From Cryptomeria japonica (taxonomy: Eukaryota > Streptophyta > Pinopsida > Cupressales > Cupressaceae), in contig NC_081407.1 in the NCBI RefSeq assembly GCF_030272615.1, forward strand, positions 102,905,897-102,969,896: DNA of 64,000 nt, read 5' to 3'. The notes under the pieces are model-generated. The model was not told the origin of the DNA and searched no databases. It worked only from the letters and a program-made list of their open reading frames with translations. Positions within the stretch are counted from its first letter, which is position 1, and every line of letters begins with the position of its first letter. The position numbers were made by a program, and so were the translations under genes. Below are positions 38,501 to 50,813 of this stretch, in pieces.

Positions 38501-39240
38501 ATTAACACATAACATTGATTAGCATTAATTAACACACAACATTCATCAATATTAATTAGCACATATCATTCATAACCATTCATTAGCACATAATTACATT
38601 CATTAACACATAAAAATCAGTCATTATCAAATAAGGTAGATTACAATCATTTCTTTTTTTGTTTTTTCTTTGAAGCTATGAAAAGACTATGTGGAACATC
38701 GGTTTCTTCATCATTTCCCCCCTCTCCAGTTGTTCTAACCTCTTCTCATGATCTCGATGTATGCCTAGTCCTATACTGAGGACAAGGACACTAAAGCGAA
38801 GGGGGGTCCTCTGCAATAACAAAAAAATGGGTTAAATTCAAAAAAAAGATTATTATTGTTACAAGTATTTCATTAATTTAGAGAACATAACTATTGCGCT
38901 CTTTACCTAATGGGGCCACATCATTTTGTCTAGCCTTAACCTCAACATGTTGAACACCCTCTAGATCATCTGGAGTTGAAATACTAAAGGTTAGATTAAT
39001 GTTGAACACCAATTGCAATTATATTTGTTTAAAGGAATAACAATGCTCCTCTTTACCTAATTGGGGAGCATCACGTTCCTGATATTGTGTACCCAGATCA
39101 TGCTCCACTTGGTCACCACCGACTACATGCTCTAAAATATTAACAAAAAAGGTTACATTAATTACTACTCTAATTACAAATTAAGATGTTTAATTGTATT
39201 AATAACTACATAAATAAATTTGAATAGAAAATGAATACCT
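35572..39240. other. Unassigned non-coding DNA
   Basis: No gene recognised. Near 38420-38640 there are loosely repeated TTAGCACATAACATTCAT-type words. The 3' end of the minus-strand CACTA element probably lies in this stretch, but its border was not found. Confidence 0.5.
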
Positions 39241-41694
39241 CCACTACTAGGATGCACATCTAGACCCTCATGTGTAGGTGGTGTTTCATGATTAGCAGGC
39301 TGCATTCCAATGTCATGCACATTGTTATCATTGCTTGCTTATTTAAAACAAATATAGTCACTTTATGTTGGAACTCAACATCAATTAGATTATTGGTAAA
39401 GTATTCAATTTCAAACAATTTCCATTTAGCATATTTACCAGAGTGATGGATGCACTCAAACATTGTGTATGCCCAATCGATTCTTGTAGTCGTTCAACCA
39501 TGGCTGTATAGCCTTGCTGGTAGGCAATTCTCTTATCATCTTCTATGGGCACTCTATTGAATTTAGAGCCCTACATTTTTGCTTGGTATCGTGAATTTTG
39601 TTTGCATTATTTGATAAAAAAAATCGTTTGCAATTTATTAATATTTTGATGCAATATTTCATTTACATGAGATACTTATGATTCGTGCAACAAGTTTCAT
39701 ATAGCCACCAGAGCCGAGTTTGTGTTGCCTGTTCTTTTCTTGTCTTGCCTTGGTTGCCTTTGACGTGTCACTCAGTCTATAAAAAGTTTGAAATATGTTA
39801 GATTATATAAATATAAAGAGTAATTAATTAGTACATAATTACATTCTTAATAGTATCTCATACCTTCTTTTGGCGTCTGGTGGTGTATTTCCTTTTTTCC
39901 TTTCAATTCTCTCCTTGGCATCCAAAATCAGGTCCTTCCACTCCCTCTCTGGAATCGTGGGGGCACGCTTGTACTTTACGTTCTTCTCTAAATGGGTCCT
40001 GTATTGGTCCCTCACATACTTTAGATATGTGCCATCTTTTTCAAGGAGCTTGGTTTTGTCAAAGGTGTCATTTCCAAACCACTCAACCATATGGTTTGTC
40101 AATTCATCTTTTAACCTTTTTTCTTGGTCATTCCACCTTTTAAAGCAAAAACAAATCTGTTAGATTCAAAAATAAACTAAAGCTACATTTATTATAGTTC
40201 AAGAAATGGATCAAAGGAAAACTATTCTAGCAATGATATGAAATCAAAATAGTGGATTAGGGTTAGTTCACATATGATGTACAACCTTTATGTATGGTGG
40301 GCCCAAATATCTGCAATGCAATGTCACTAAGAAGTTTATAGAAAATATCATGTCCTGCAAAAAATTCATGGGATCATTAGTCCAAAACAAGTGATCATAA
40401 AGTAAATTACAATTAGACTATATATAATAATAATTTTAAAGTACTTGGAACCTTCTGTATCTTTAAGGGAATCATTTTTTCGTCGCTCACCACTAATGCA
40501 GCCTGCAACGTTCCTGTACTAGCAATACGAGAAGATCCAAGAAATGATGGTATGTTATTAGCAGTAGTTGCCTCTGGCGCATCCTCATGTACATCTCCTG
40601 GTGTAGAAAATGAATCCACTATGAAATGCCCCTAAGAAAGAACGCTTGAAGGGAAATAAACACATAACAAAAGATAGAGCAAAAGAGGGATCTACCAACA
40701 GTGGGTGCACCAATATGACGTGCAGTAGAGGATGTCTGCATGCTACGTGTTGCCGACATTGCAGTTAGCAATACAGGTGAGGCTAACATCTGATGAGGCA
40801 GCAGTTGCATTTGCACAGGAACATTGACAACACTTGAAGAATAATACATTAAATATATGAAAAGTGCAAGAATTGTAAACAAGGATGAACCTTTATTATG
40901 AACATTGATAGTATCAGTTATGATGTGTTTTGGGTACTCAAAGTGATAAGCCAAGCAAGCGATAATCCAAGAAAATCATCATCACCAGAAGTACCTGCAA
41001 CACCATGATCATGGCCACCAATTTCATAAGGGTGCAAAAATTCTTGTAAAAACAACACGTACATATTTTAGCTAATGACATAAAAGAGAATAAAATATAA
41101 ACCATTATTGAACTTTTGTTATAATTAAAGCTTTCATTACTGCTTACTTGCAAGTTTTTTGATGTCCAAATCAATACTTGTACCCTCTCTCGTATCTCAT
41201 CAGTCATAGGATACATGGATGCCAAAGCAACAATCTCTTTACTAATTTTTCTAAGAGGCTTTTTTATGAATTCCATAGGGTGTGTGGAATTTCCAGGGTC
41301 ATCATCGCTTAATCATGTTGACTCCACATCCCTAGAGAGGTTCTTAGGTACTACAACTCCCTTTCCCTTTCCCCAAACATCCGTTTGTGTCAAGAATATC
41401 ATTAACAATTACAAAATTAGTCTAAAACACTCAAAAAAGGACATAATTTTGTAACAGTTTGCTTCTATCTAATTTGTACAATTAGAATGAGGTTTACCTG
41501 CTCGGTAGAAGTGTCATGACCTACATCCCTATCTACGGTATGTGATGGATCCATGTTGCCCTATGACAAAGAACAAATATAAAAAACATTAGTGAAATTA
41601 AACCAATAGACTTAGCAAAACAACTTCATAATAAAATGGTATATTGGAGTCATTAATTGGAGGTTGGTTAATTTAAATGATATACAGTACATAC

Positions 41695-42198
41695 CACCCC
41701 CATGATATTAACTTTGTTTGTATCTATACGATTCAAACTATAATCGATTATAATCTCTTCGCCTGCACTTATTGATTTTATCGCACATACGAATACATGA
41801 TTTCCCTCGTGTGCCTCAAATATGCAATTGGGTTGGTTATTAGTTGACCCAAGTCGTGTACTATTTATAAACCTTGCAATATCCGTTGTTGCTTTTGGCT
41901 GACCATCAATTTATACAGCCACTCGTTTACTTTGATCATTATCTTTTTGTTGTATATAATTTGCTAATAGTGCATACCTACGCATACTTTTTTTATATTG
42001 AACAATCTGCATCCAATTATTGTAATTGTAACAAGGTTTGACAAAGTCCATCAATTCAGCAACTTTGTTGTAACAGACCTTTATGTCGTCCATGGAAAAT
42101 AGGCCGAAACCATGTAATGATGAAGGTGCTATGCGATATATCTTATCATTAACACAAAAATTGGTGTTTATTGGAGGAAGTTCCTTGGGTACCCATTG
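41695..42198 (-). pseudogene. SET-domain exon
   Basis: This exon carries the recognisable SET core. GFGLFS fits the AdoMet-binding GxG strand, NQPNC the pseudoknot motif, and GEEIIIDY the motif that closes the active site. The canonical Asn-His-Ser is altered (NST), so catalysis is doubtful even before the TAA near 41915. SET proteins methylate lysines, mainly on histones. In a transposon this could influence chromatin, but that is speculation. The exon begins exactly at the CATTG target duplication of the inserted LTR element. Confidence 0.75.
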
Positions 42199-43675
42199 TG
42201 ATGCTGCTCCAAACATAAGTCCATCGATTCATATTAGTTGCTCCTCAAGATGCTGCAGAGGATCTTGGAAAACCAATCACAACTCTAGGATCATGTTGAT
42301 CCATCTATATTTTTACCATTATAACAATTCATTAGAGGCATATTCCATCATATTTCAACAATCAATCAATCAAGAAAATACAAACTTGATCCAGGTATCA
42401 ATTTTGCCAACTTGCTGTCCCTTTGGATAGACCTATACATAGAGGTATATAAATATCTAACCAGATATTAAAAAACTCATTCCCTTTAGTCAGAACCTGA
42501 ATAGCTTTCTTACAAACAACATATCCCAAATTTAGCCAAATCCAACGGTTAGATTAAAAGTTATGGTCTTTTCACCGAGACCCATTTCTGTTGTCCCCAA
42601 ATAAGACATGTGCATGCCTAGTCCGTCTAGGGCATCAAATATCTTTCACAAAACAAAACAAAATGATTTCAAAATAATATAACATGAAATATTTATGGAT
42701 CTAGTTTCATAATATGTAATCCATTAAATTTTCAAATGGTTAAATCATTAGATAATCACAAACCCTTGTCTGCAACTCCATTGAAGATAGTTTAAAAACA
42801 ATTTTCACCAAAATCTTCATAACTTACACAAATGTGCATAAACATGACTTAGACCAAAATTAAATGAAAGGTGATTCATATATCTTTCCAATGAATCTAT
42901 TTTTAGGTCATAATTCTTCCCAATGAGTCTGTACCAAGTGCTACAACATGACTATTCTCAGGAAATCTCAAATCTACAAACAACCACTTTCACCAAAACT
43001 TTCATAACTTATTCATTTATTCATTAAACTGCACCAAACCAAAATAATGAGAAAGAGGATTCATTCTAGTATCTAACCATTATAAATATATAGGGTTTCC
43101 AAGCCATACATGGTCATACAAGGCTTGGAAACAACAACTTAACACAAAAACACCAATCAAAATGCAAGTTTTAAACACACCAATTTGTTCCAAAACTTTA
43201 TCCTCCTTCTCTATTCTTCCAATAATGATTTGGTTCAACCAATAAAACATATTTATACACTCTTTGGTAGTTATAAACCATCCAACTACCTTTATGACCC
43301 TTCATCTTCCCTTTTACAACTTTATGTGCAATTTTTGCACTTTTACATTTTTGCAAATGTTGCACTTTTGCAATTTTCTCACAACTTTGACACTTTTTCC
43401 TAACGACTCCCCAAATTGTAAAAACTCTTATAGACTATTTGAGATATTTTACAATGATTTTACCCTTCCATGGGTTATTTCAACAATCTTGACCTTATAG
43501 ACCAAACTGAGACCCAAAGAACAACTTTTAACAACTTTATGCAAATAATTACAATAATTGATCTTGTCTTTACAAATGGATTCATCATGAATCAATACAT
43601 CATAAAAATGATCAAAATGACTTAAAACATCACTTTTCTCCTGGTGACCTCATGTTATTGGGTGCTCCTGCACCA
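42199..43675 (-). repeat. 3' LTR of the SET-gene insertion
   Basis: Minus strand opens TGGTGCAGGAGCACC and ends GGAGCAGCATCA. Shared with the other LTR are the palindromic TTTCCA...TGGAAAC segment (near 43097-43131 and 44638-44672) and TTCACCAAAAC-TTCATAACTT. Confidence 0.8.
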
Positions 43676-44122
43676 TACTACCAACCTTGAAAGTTTTCCA
43701 AGTCTCTTGGAAATGCGAATGCAACAACCTCTTTGTCTTCTTATCATGCCTCTACATCCTTCTCTTGCCTTCAATCAAGACTCCCATCTATGGAGTTCAT
43801 ACTAGCTGCTACTCAAGGTGTTGATCCAAACATAAGTCCACCCTTAATGCTACACCAAACTCACCAAATAAATTGCCTCACCCAAGAGTCCTTTCCTTGC
43901 CTCTCTCCCTGGGACTTTTGGCAACCCACTGGACCTCCTTCTCAGGCCCCTTGGACCATCTCCTATGGCCCCATGACAGACCTTCATGTCTACCTACTTG
44001 CAGCTAGTGGACAAGCACCTACAACCATAAAATATTAGCAAAAACCAAATAACAAATCTTCTTGGGCTAGGTCCTGGTGTGGATTGCCTCCTTCAGCGCT
44101 CTACTAGCTCAGGCTCTTCTAG

Positions 44123-44133
44123 CTCTGATACCA
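44123..44133 (-). other. Primer-binding site (initiator Met tRNA)
   Basis: Minus strand reads TGGTATCAGAGC three bases after the LTR end. Confidence 0.85.
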
Positions 44134-44136
44134 ATT

Positions 44137-45233
44137 TGATGCAGAGCATCATGAAAACATCAATCAAATAACCATTATCAAATCTTCTCCATATATATCA
44201 ATCCATAATTATTGTAGATCCATATATCATGCATTAAACCTGAATCATTTAAACCCTTCATCTATTCATTTCTTGCAAATGAAAACCAAGAATTTGTCCA
44301 AACTATGAAATTTACTCTATTCTAGTCATGAAATTATAGTCATGAACAGTCATTAATAACTCTTAAACTATTAATAATCTGGACAATCTCTCTAGTTGAA
44401 TTCTAGAAATTCTAGTTATAAAAAATTTCTCCAAATTATAGAAAGATCCAATGGTTAAATCCAAAGTTATGATTATTGTACCAAAACTGGTCGCCGTGAA
44501 TCAAGGTTTTGGGTAGTTCCAAAAGGTTTTCACCAAAACATTCATAACTTTCTCAAAACTGAATGAAATAAACTCAAACCAAAATCAATGGAAACATTAT
44601 TCAATATAATACACTATAATTATGGAAATACACTTGTTTCCAGGTTGTACATGGCCATACCAGGCCTGGAAACAAGAGGAAAAACTTTCAAGATCACAAA
44701 ACCAGAGATTGAAAACAATGAAAATATGATACCAAAATATTTCCAATGCTTTCCAATTCCTTCTCCAATTTTTACATACCCTTATGAACGACCATTATAG
44801 AGGTTTTATAGCCTTTTTATCTTCACATGGAAGTTACAACTACCCAACTTCCTCTTATGACCATACAACTTCCCATTTTGGTCTTTTTACAACTTTTGAA
44901 AAGTTGCATTTTACAACTTTTACAATTTTTGACTCAAATGACTTTAAACCTTCAAAATAACCTTCAAAACATATTAGGATGGAATAATAATGTATTTTTG
45001 TCACCATTTTACCCCTCCAAGGATATTTTAAACAAATTTTACCAAATGACCAATTCAAGACCTTATTAGGACAACTTGGACAACTCATTACAATGGGCTC
45101 TTTTAACCTTACATATTGATTCATATTGACTCAAAATGACATTACAAATGAAAATGTAATTGAATACTTATGAATTGATTTTTATCCTCTTATAGACTCC
45201 TTTTATGCCTTTGTGTTAGGTGCTCCTACACCA
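44137..45233 (-). repeat. 5' LTR of the SET-gene insertion
   Basis: Minus strand opens TGGTGTAGGAGCACC and ends CTCTGCATCA. It is about 380 bp shorter than its partner, so one of the two has gained or lost sequence. Confidence 0.8.
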
Positions 45234-45460
45234 CATTGTTTCTGTAGATGTTTGTATCTCAATGGCACCTCAATGTCACCTTTGGTCTCATCATCATAAG
45301 AACATGACCCCCCTTGAGCAAGGAAAAATTTCATGTGTTTATTGAATTTTATTCTAATCTTTTGACCTCTAGTTGATCTCCCTATTGTAGACCTACTACA
45401 TGTCTCACTTTCATTTCTATTCCTACATTTCCCTCACTCGAGGAAGACACATCTGACAAA

Positions 45461-46180
45461 TACCTATTTGGTGGTACCTGCACTCCATCAAATGAGAGAG
45501 TTAGTTGGTAATGAGAGAGAAATTTTGCAAATGAGTGTAATGTTGATGAAGAAGTCGACCCTAAAGTTGATGTTGGGATTAAAATTTGAATAAGTCCAAC
45601 TGGGGCCTCAAGTGTTGATAATTGTATTAGATTTGTTGCTAATGTCGAGGTTTGAAAAACTAAGGAAGTTTTTTTTCCAAGTAACTTTTAAAAAATAAAT
45701 TGTTTCTATAGGGTGTATTGACTAGTTATACTTGTCCATCCATGAGACTGTGCAGGATCCTCGTCAAAGAGGTTCAGGTTCCTGCACATGTAATTCAATT
45801 ATCTTATGTTAGCTAAAAATTACATAGTACACAACAGGAACAACATGAACTTTGTAGACAAAAAGAGTATTAAATAATAAAAAGATGTTGTCATCAAAAT
45901 CATTGTAATTTTTTTAATTCCTTGCCTTTACTTTATGTAGACTATGTAGGATCCTCAACTAAATGGTTGACGATGTTTGTAGTCAATGACATATTCCCAC
46001 CAAGGGTGACAGCATCACATAGGGACTATGCATGAAATCAACACCATCAATTGAGCATCATAAGCATTATATTTGTAAGTTGATAAAAAATAAATACATA
46101 CGTATCATAAGCATCATAAGCATCACATGATGTATCAACATATATGTAATTAAGCATCATAATTAGCATCACATATGTGT
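45461..46180. other. Spacer between the two CACTA genes
   Basis: No clear coding exon. May include the 5' leader of the SET gene. Confidence 0.4.
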
Positions 46181-46408
46181 CATAATAAACATGTAATCCA
46201 TCACATATGTATCATAAATCACCATCCATCACATAGGTAATAAAAAATCCACATTCTATAAATAAACACAAAGTTCAAAAAATGTCACATGTATCATCAT
46301 AAACATGCAATCCATCACATATGTATTTTAAATCAACATCCATCACATAGCTAATAAACAATCCAAATTCCATAAATAAGCACAAAGTTTTAAAAAAGTC
46401 ACATAAAT
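46181..46408. repeat. ~114-bp tandem duplication
   Basis: Two copies sharing AATCCATCACATATGTAT and CCATCCATCACATAG/CATCCATCACATAG text, about 114 bp apart, with moderate divergence. Confidence 0.85.
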
Positions 46409-46582
46409 AGTCACTCTCCCTATCTCCATCTCCATATTAAAAGGTGCATTATGAATTAATTATATAATGGCATTAGAATTCAAAACACAACAACTTAATT
46501 ATGTAACCATATAAGTCAAAAAAAATTCTATCAAGAAATCAATATTAAATAGATAATATACTAATTGCATATCTCATACATT

Positions 46583-46618
46583 TCATTCATCATCATGAAC
46601 ATCATGATCATCATTGCT

Positions 46619-46673
<55 letters not shown>

Positions 46674-49600
46674 CCACCACCACCACCACCATCATTGTCT
46701 TCGTCATCACCATCACCATCACCATCACCATCACCCTCACCATCATCATCATCATCAGCAGCTTCTTCTTCTTCATCATCATCGAGAAACTGTCGATCGT
46801 AATCATCATCTACTTCATCTTCTACTTCTTTGGTATCTTCTTCTTCCATCACATTATACTTTATTGGCCTTCCTCTTGGATCATGTCTAACAACAAATGA
46901 CCAACCCGGTTTATGTGGAACCTCTAAGTAAAATACCTGCTCACATTGGCTTGGAAGAACTTAGGGATAATCCCCAACTGGTTCAAATGACCTTGTATTA
47001 ACCATTGTAAAACCATTATCATGTTCAATAACAGTTCTATCAGGATCATTTTTATTCAATCGTAGCTTGTACCATTTGACAATGAACAAAACTAATTTGA
47101 AGGAATTAAAGTCGCACTCAAGTATATCATCCAAAATTCCATAGTATCGATTTTGAGACTGTTGAGGATGTATGTCATTTCTCGATGAAATATTTGTCAC
47201 CTCAAAGACTACAGTGATGCCAAAATCACAAGTTTTCTTCATGTCATCCAACTTTTTGATGCGAAATTTATGACCATTGCAACACATACCATTGTGGTTT
47301 TGACCTGCGATATGTCAAACATGTAAAATTTATTGCATTGTGAGGTGATAAACATATGGGTGATTAATAAATTTATACGTACCTATTTATCTCTTAAACC
47401 ATATGCTAAATTAATTTCCCTTTGCGTAACATTGGAATCTCCATTACGATGAGCTTCTCTAACCAATGAAGCCAAACCTTCCCATGTTAATGTGCGACCA
47501 AAATGTTGACAACGTTCAATCCATACCATCACCCAATCAATATTGTTTGCAATATACAAATGTAGTGCATCCCACTCTTGACCAACTGTACAAAAAATAA
47601 ATAGATGTCTTACAACCGATTTATTTTGAATATTAAGAATTAATTAACTACAATAACATCTTATAATTACCTCTCACTTTCCTCAATCTACCTTTCCCCG
47701 TCAAGTACTCCCCTTCAAATTTGTTAATGGGGTTGGGATCCCAAATGTGATCCACGTGGATCTTTGCTGCAAACTTAGGAAGATATTTAGAAATGTACAC
47801 CATAGTCCGGTATACCTTATATCCCTCCACCATAGAACCCTCAGGATGTGCTCTTTGTCGAACCAAAGCCTTCAAAAATTTCAAGTGTTTCTCAACCATC
47901 CACATTGACCTAGTGTGTACAGGTCCACACAATTCAATCTCCTCAACTTGCTGTATGAGGTAGTGTTCTTGTGCATTGAGAAAAGCTGAAGGTAGACACT
48001 TTTGCATTTCACACATTAGATGAGGAATTTTTCTATTCCAATATTTAATATCTTCTTTATGGATTTCCTTACATGACAACCACCTACAAGATATTCAAGA
48101 TGCAAAAAAATATATTATATAACAACTAAAACAAATCGTAAATATAATATCTATGCAACGAACTGAACAAATATCACTACTTACCTCATGTATTTTCCAA
48201 GATCATATATGACTTGCTTGACATTACTGTCGAAGTCATCTAGGAGAGATAGAGGTAGAACATACTGCAACAATTATAAAATTATCTTTTCATTTTTTTC
48301 TAAGATAATACAATGATAAGTACATGCACAGTACTTAAATACATAGTAAAACACAAGAACATGAATTACCTTAATGAAGGTATGCCAATCATGTGTTTTC
48401 ATCCTTGGCCCAAATTCACTTTTCTTTGATATGAGATTGTTTATGTTCGCAACAAATCTTGTGGGAAATCAAATTTTTCGTATGACTTCTTTTATAGAAT
48501 TGCTTTGCTGGTCTGTTAATAACCAAGGAAGCTCACTTATATTAATCTAGTCTCCATGGCTTTTTGATTGAATGACATTTATCATTGCATGATTGGAATC
48601 CTGAATGTCACTACATATTTTGACAATTTTTTCTTTGTCACGCCTTCCATCCAATATTTTCCATAATGTCTCTATTATATTCTTTCCAATATGCATAGTA
48701 TCAAACAAATGCACAATTTGTAATTGCTTGTAGTAGGGCAACCTACTAAATTGTCAGGGATAACTTTTTAGTCCCTTAAGAAGGTGGTCACTTATGCCTT
48801 CATGACCTTCATGATCATCAATCACATCATCAGTAAACAAAACACAATAGAAAAGATGTTTTATGACATAAACCATTAGATGGAATGGCATTACCTTGAC
48901 GATTAATTCTATTATATTCCAACTTCCACAGGTGAGGTGTCATTCTTCATGGCTTTGATGTATTCTCTTCTTTCCCATTGAAAATATGTTTTTCAATATT
49001 TTGATACTTATGATTTTTGTGGAGAAAGTGCCTATACTCATCAAACACTTGCTTTCCTAAACTTTTTGAATGATGAGATTTCATCTTTGGATGACAAACT
49101 AGACATGCAAATTTTTCTTTTGTTTGAAGACCTACAAGATAATGTATAATTGGATTAAATATGTTAATTTTTTGAATTATAATTTTCATGCACAACTTGA
49201 ACACTATAACATACCACAAAAATGTGTTAGCCCTGGGGAATCGTGTATTGTCCATAGAAGCATCACATGGAATTGAAATTGTGTTTGTCCTATTGGTCTA
49301 GAGATATCATACATAGTGACACCATTCCATAACTCCAACAACTCGTCGATAAGAGGCTCGATATATACATTCATATCTTTAACTTGGTACTTACCTAATC
49401 AAATGAACAAAAACATTACATAATTATTATGACCATTTTACTGCAATATTTATAATTAAATGTAGACGACTATATTTAAATAATAAAATACCTGAAATAA
49501 TCATTGCCAATATTATGTGCTCCCTTTTTATTGACATCCATGGAGGAATGTTATTGTTGATAACAAAAATAAGCCACACTGAGTAAACAGATCTCATCTC

Positions 49601-50813
49601 TCCAAATGGATTGACATCGTCCATTGCCAATGAAAGCCTAAGATTACGAGGTTCTTCTTTAAAGTGTGGCCACTTTTCCTCTATGTCCATAAATGTTGAA
49701 CATCTACAGGCATTCAAATAATGTCATCTCGACTTCTATTGCGTGCATGGTAATCCATAAATTGTGCCAAGCTAGTGCACTTGAATAATCGTTGCATACG
49801 TGGAATAATGGGAATATAGAGAAGAACCTTGCGAGGAACTCTTTTTCTTATTTGATCGGTTCGATATCTACTGATATGACATTCAAGGCATTCAATTTGA
49901 AATTCATGTTGTTTGTGATATATAATATGATCATTAGGACAAGCATCTATTTCTTGATACTCCATTCCAATATCTTTCATAATGGAAGATAATTCTCGGT
50001 ATGAGCGAGGTAGAATATTTGATGGTGGTAACAAAAACTCACCTATCAATCTACAACAAAAAAATATAATTTGTTAATATAAAGAATATTAATGGTACAA
50101 CATGATTCACCATTTATTATGACATATATGACATACCTTAACATACGTGAGATTGTTATGTTGGATAAATCATTCATAACCTTCAAGTTCACCAACAACA
50201 ATACAATGGAGAGAAGAGTTGTCTATGAGCCTTCGTAAAGGGCCTTAGATGCCTTCTCAAGTAGAGGGACATCATGAACAACATCAAGGTCATCTTCATC
50301 ATCATGATCATCTGCGCGAGTACTAAATGTGTCATGGATCAATGTATTTGTACCATCATCTTCAATTTTGTTTTGTGGCTCATGATCGTCATCTTCCATT
50401 TGATCATTATCTTTAGCTTCGATATTCACACCTCAATGTTTGTCCACTTCAAAAACCATATTCTCTAGGTTGTTGTGATCCATGTCATGTGCTCTGGGGT
50501 GCTCGACCTATATAAAATTGATAAACATAAATAAACCATGATCATGATCTCATCATCAAGTGATTTATTATGTATATAAATTGTTAAAATGATAGAATGA
50601 AAAACTTACCAATGGATGATAATCATGTCCACCTTCAATGTGACCATGCATCCTACAATGCTTCTTAGTTGTTTTGATTAGAAGTCTTCTAGTCTTTAAC
50701 CCCTTACAAATTTTGTAGGGACAATAACATTTTCCATCACCTTTTCTTTTCAAGTTAGACCACAATCTAGCAATTGTCTTCTTATTTTGTTGTTCGCTGA
50801 TATTGTCTAACAT
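46583..50813 (-). pseudogene. CACTA (En/Spm) TNP2 transposase pseudogene
   Basis: Minus-strand exons follow the TNP2 domain order. First is a transposase-associated Cys-rich segment (CYCPYKICKG, 50813-50568), then an acidic linker. The TNP2 core follows: EIDACPNDHIIYH and RVPRKVLLYIPIIPRMQRLF at 50049-49714, RNLRLSLAMDDVNPFGEM at 49717-49493, MNVYIEPLIDELLELW at 49394-49210, FACLVCHPKM at 49150-48947 and LFDTMHIGKNIIE at 48741-48547. A DUF4218-like segment (LPSAFLNAQEHYLIQQVEEI, 48079-47648), a DUF4216-like segment (47287-46961) and an Asp-rich tail complete it. The intron 49491-49395 has proper GT...AG ends and joins the frame in phase 1. In-frame stops near 48946, 48765, 48555 and 48475 (TGA or TAG) kill this copy. 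The protein would bind the element ends and catalyse cut-and-paste transposition. Terminal CACTA repeats were not identified. Confidence 0.88.
46617..46790. repeat. (ATC/GAT)n microsatellite encoding the acidic tail of TNP2
   Basis: About 170 bp of CAT/CAC trinucleotides on the plus strand. On the minus strand it encodes long Asp and Gly/Asp runs at the transposase C-terminus. Other frames give poly-Ser or poly-Ile and are artefacts. Confidence 0.95.

Larger units (their letters stand above)
42199..45233 (-). mobile_element. Non-autonomous copia-type LTR element inserted in the SET gene (3,035 bp)
   Basis: Minus-strand element with CATTG target duplications at 42194-42198 and 45234-45238. 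LTRs are 44137-45233 (5') and 42199-43675 (3'). Only 461 bp lie between them, holding the primer site and no gag or pol. With the element and one CATTG removed, the interrupted exon reads on in frame, which supports the boundaries. Confidence 0.88.
39430..45460 (-). pseudogene. CACTA-element second gene: SET domain plus Transposase_24-like region, interrupted by an LTR element
   Basis: The gene reads 5' to 3' from about 45460 down to 39430. The N-terminal part (RGQKIRIKFNKH, about 45390) continues to 45239. The reading then resumes in frame at 42198, after the inserted LTR element. The SET exon (42198-41695) shows HGFGLFS, then FINSTRLGSTNNQPNC in the NHSxxPN position, then AGEEIIIDY. A clean splice (GTATGT...CATAG) joins it in phase 0 to an exon at 41560-41508. 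Further exons lie near 41390-41158 and 40619-40450. A WNDQEKRLKDELTNHMVEWF exon (40136-39864) resembles plant Transposase_24 and splices in phase 2 to 39776-39670. Stops (TAA about 41915; TGA about 41319; TAG about 39570) make this copy dead. It lies downstream of TNP2 on the same strand, where CACTA elements carry their second gene. That all parts form one transcript is inferred. Confidence 0.7.

Noticed and set aside
43733-44038. 101-residue plus-strand open frame
   Set aside because: It lies antisense in the internal region of the inserted LTR element and ends near its primer site.
46565-46900. Plus-strand open frames of poly-Ile, poly-Thr and poly-Ser
   Set aside because: They are translations of the CAT/CAC microsatellite in the wrong strand; the minus frame belongs to TNP2.
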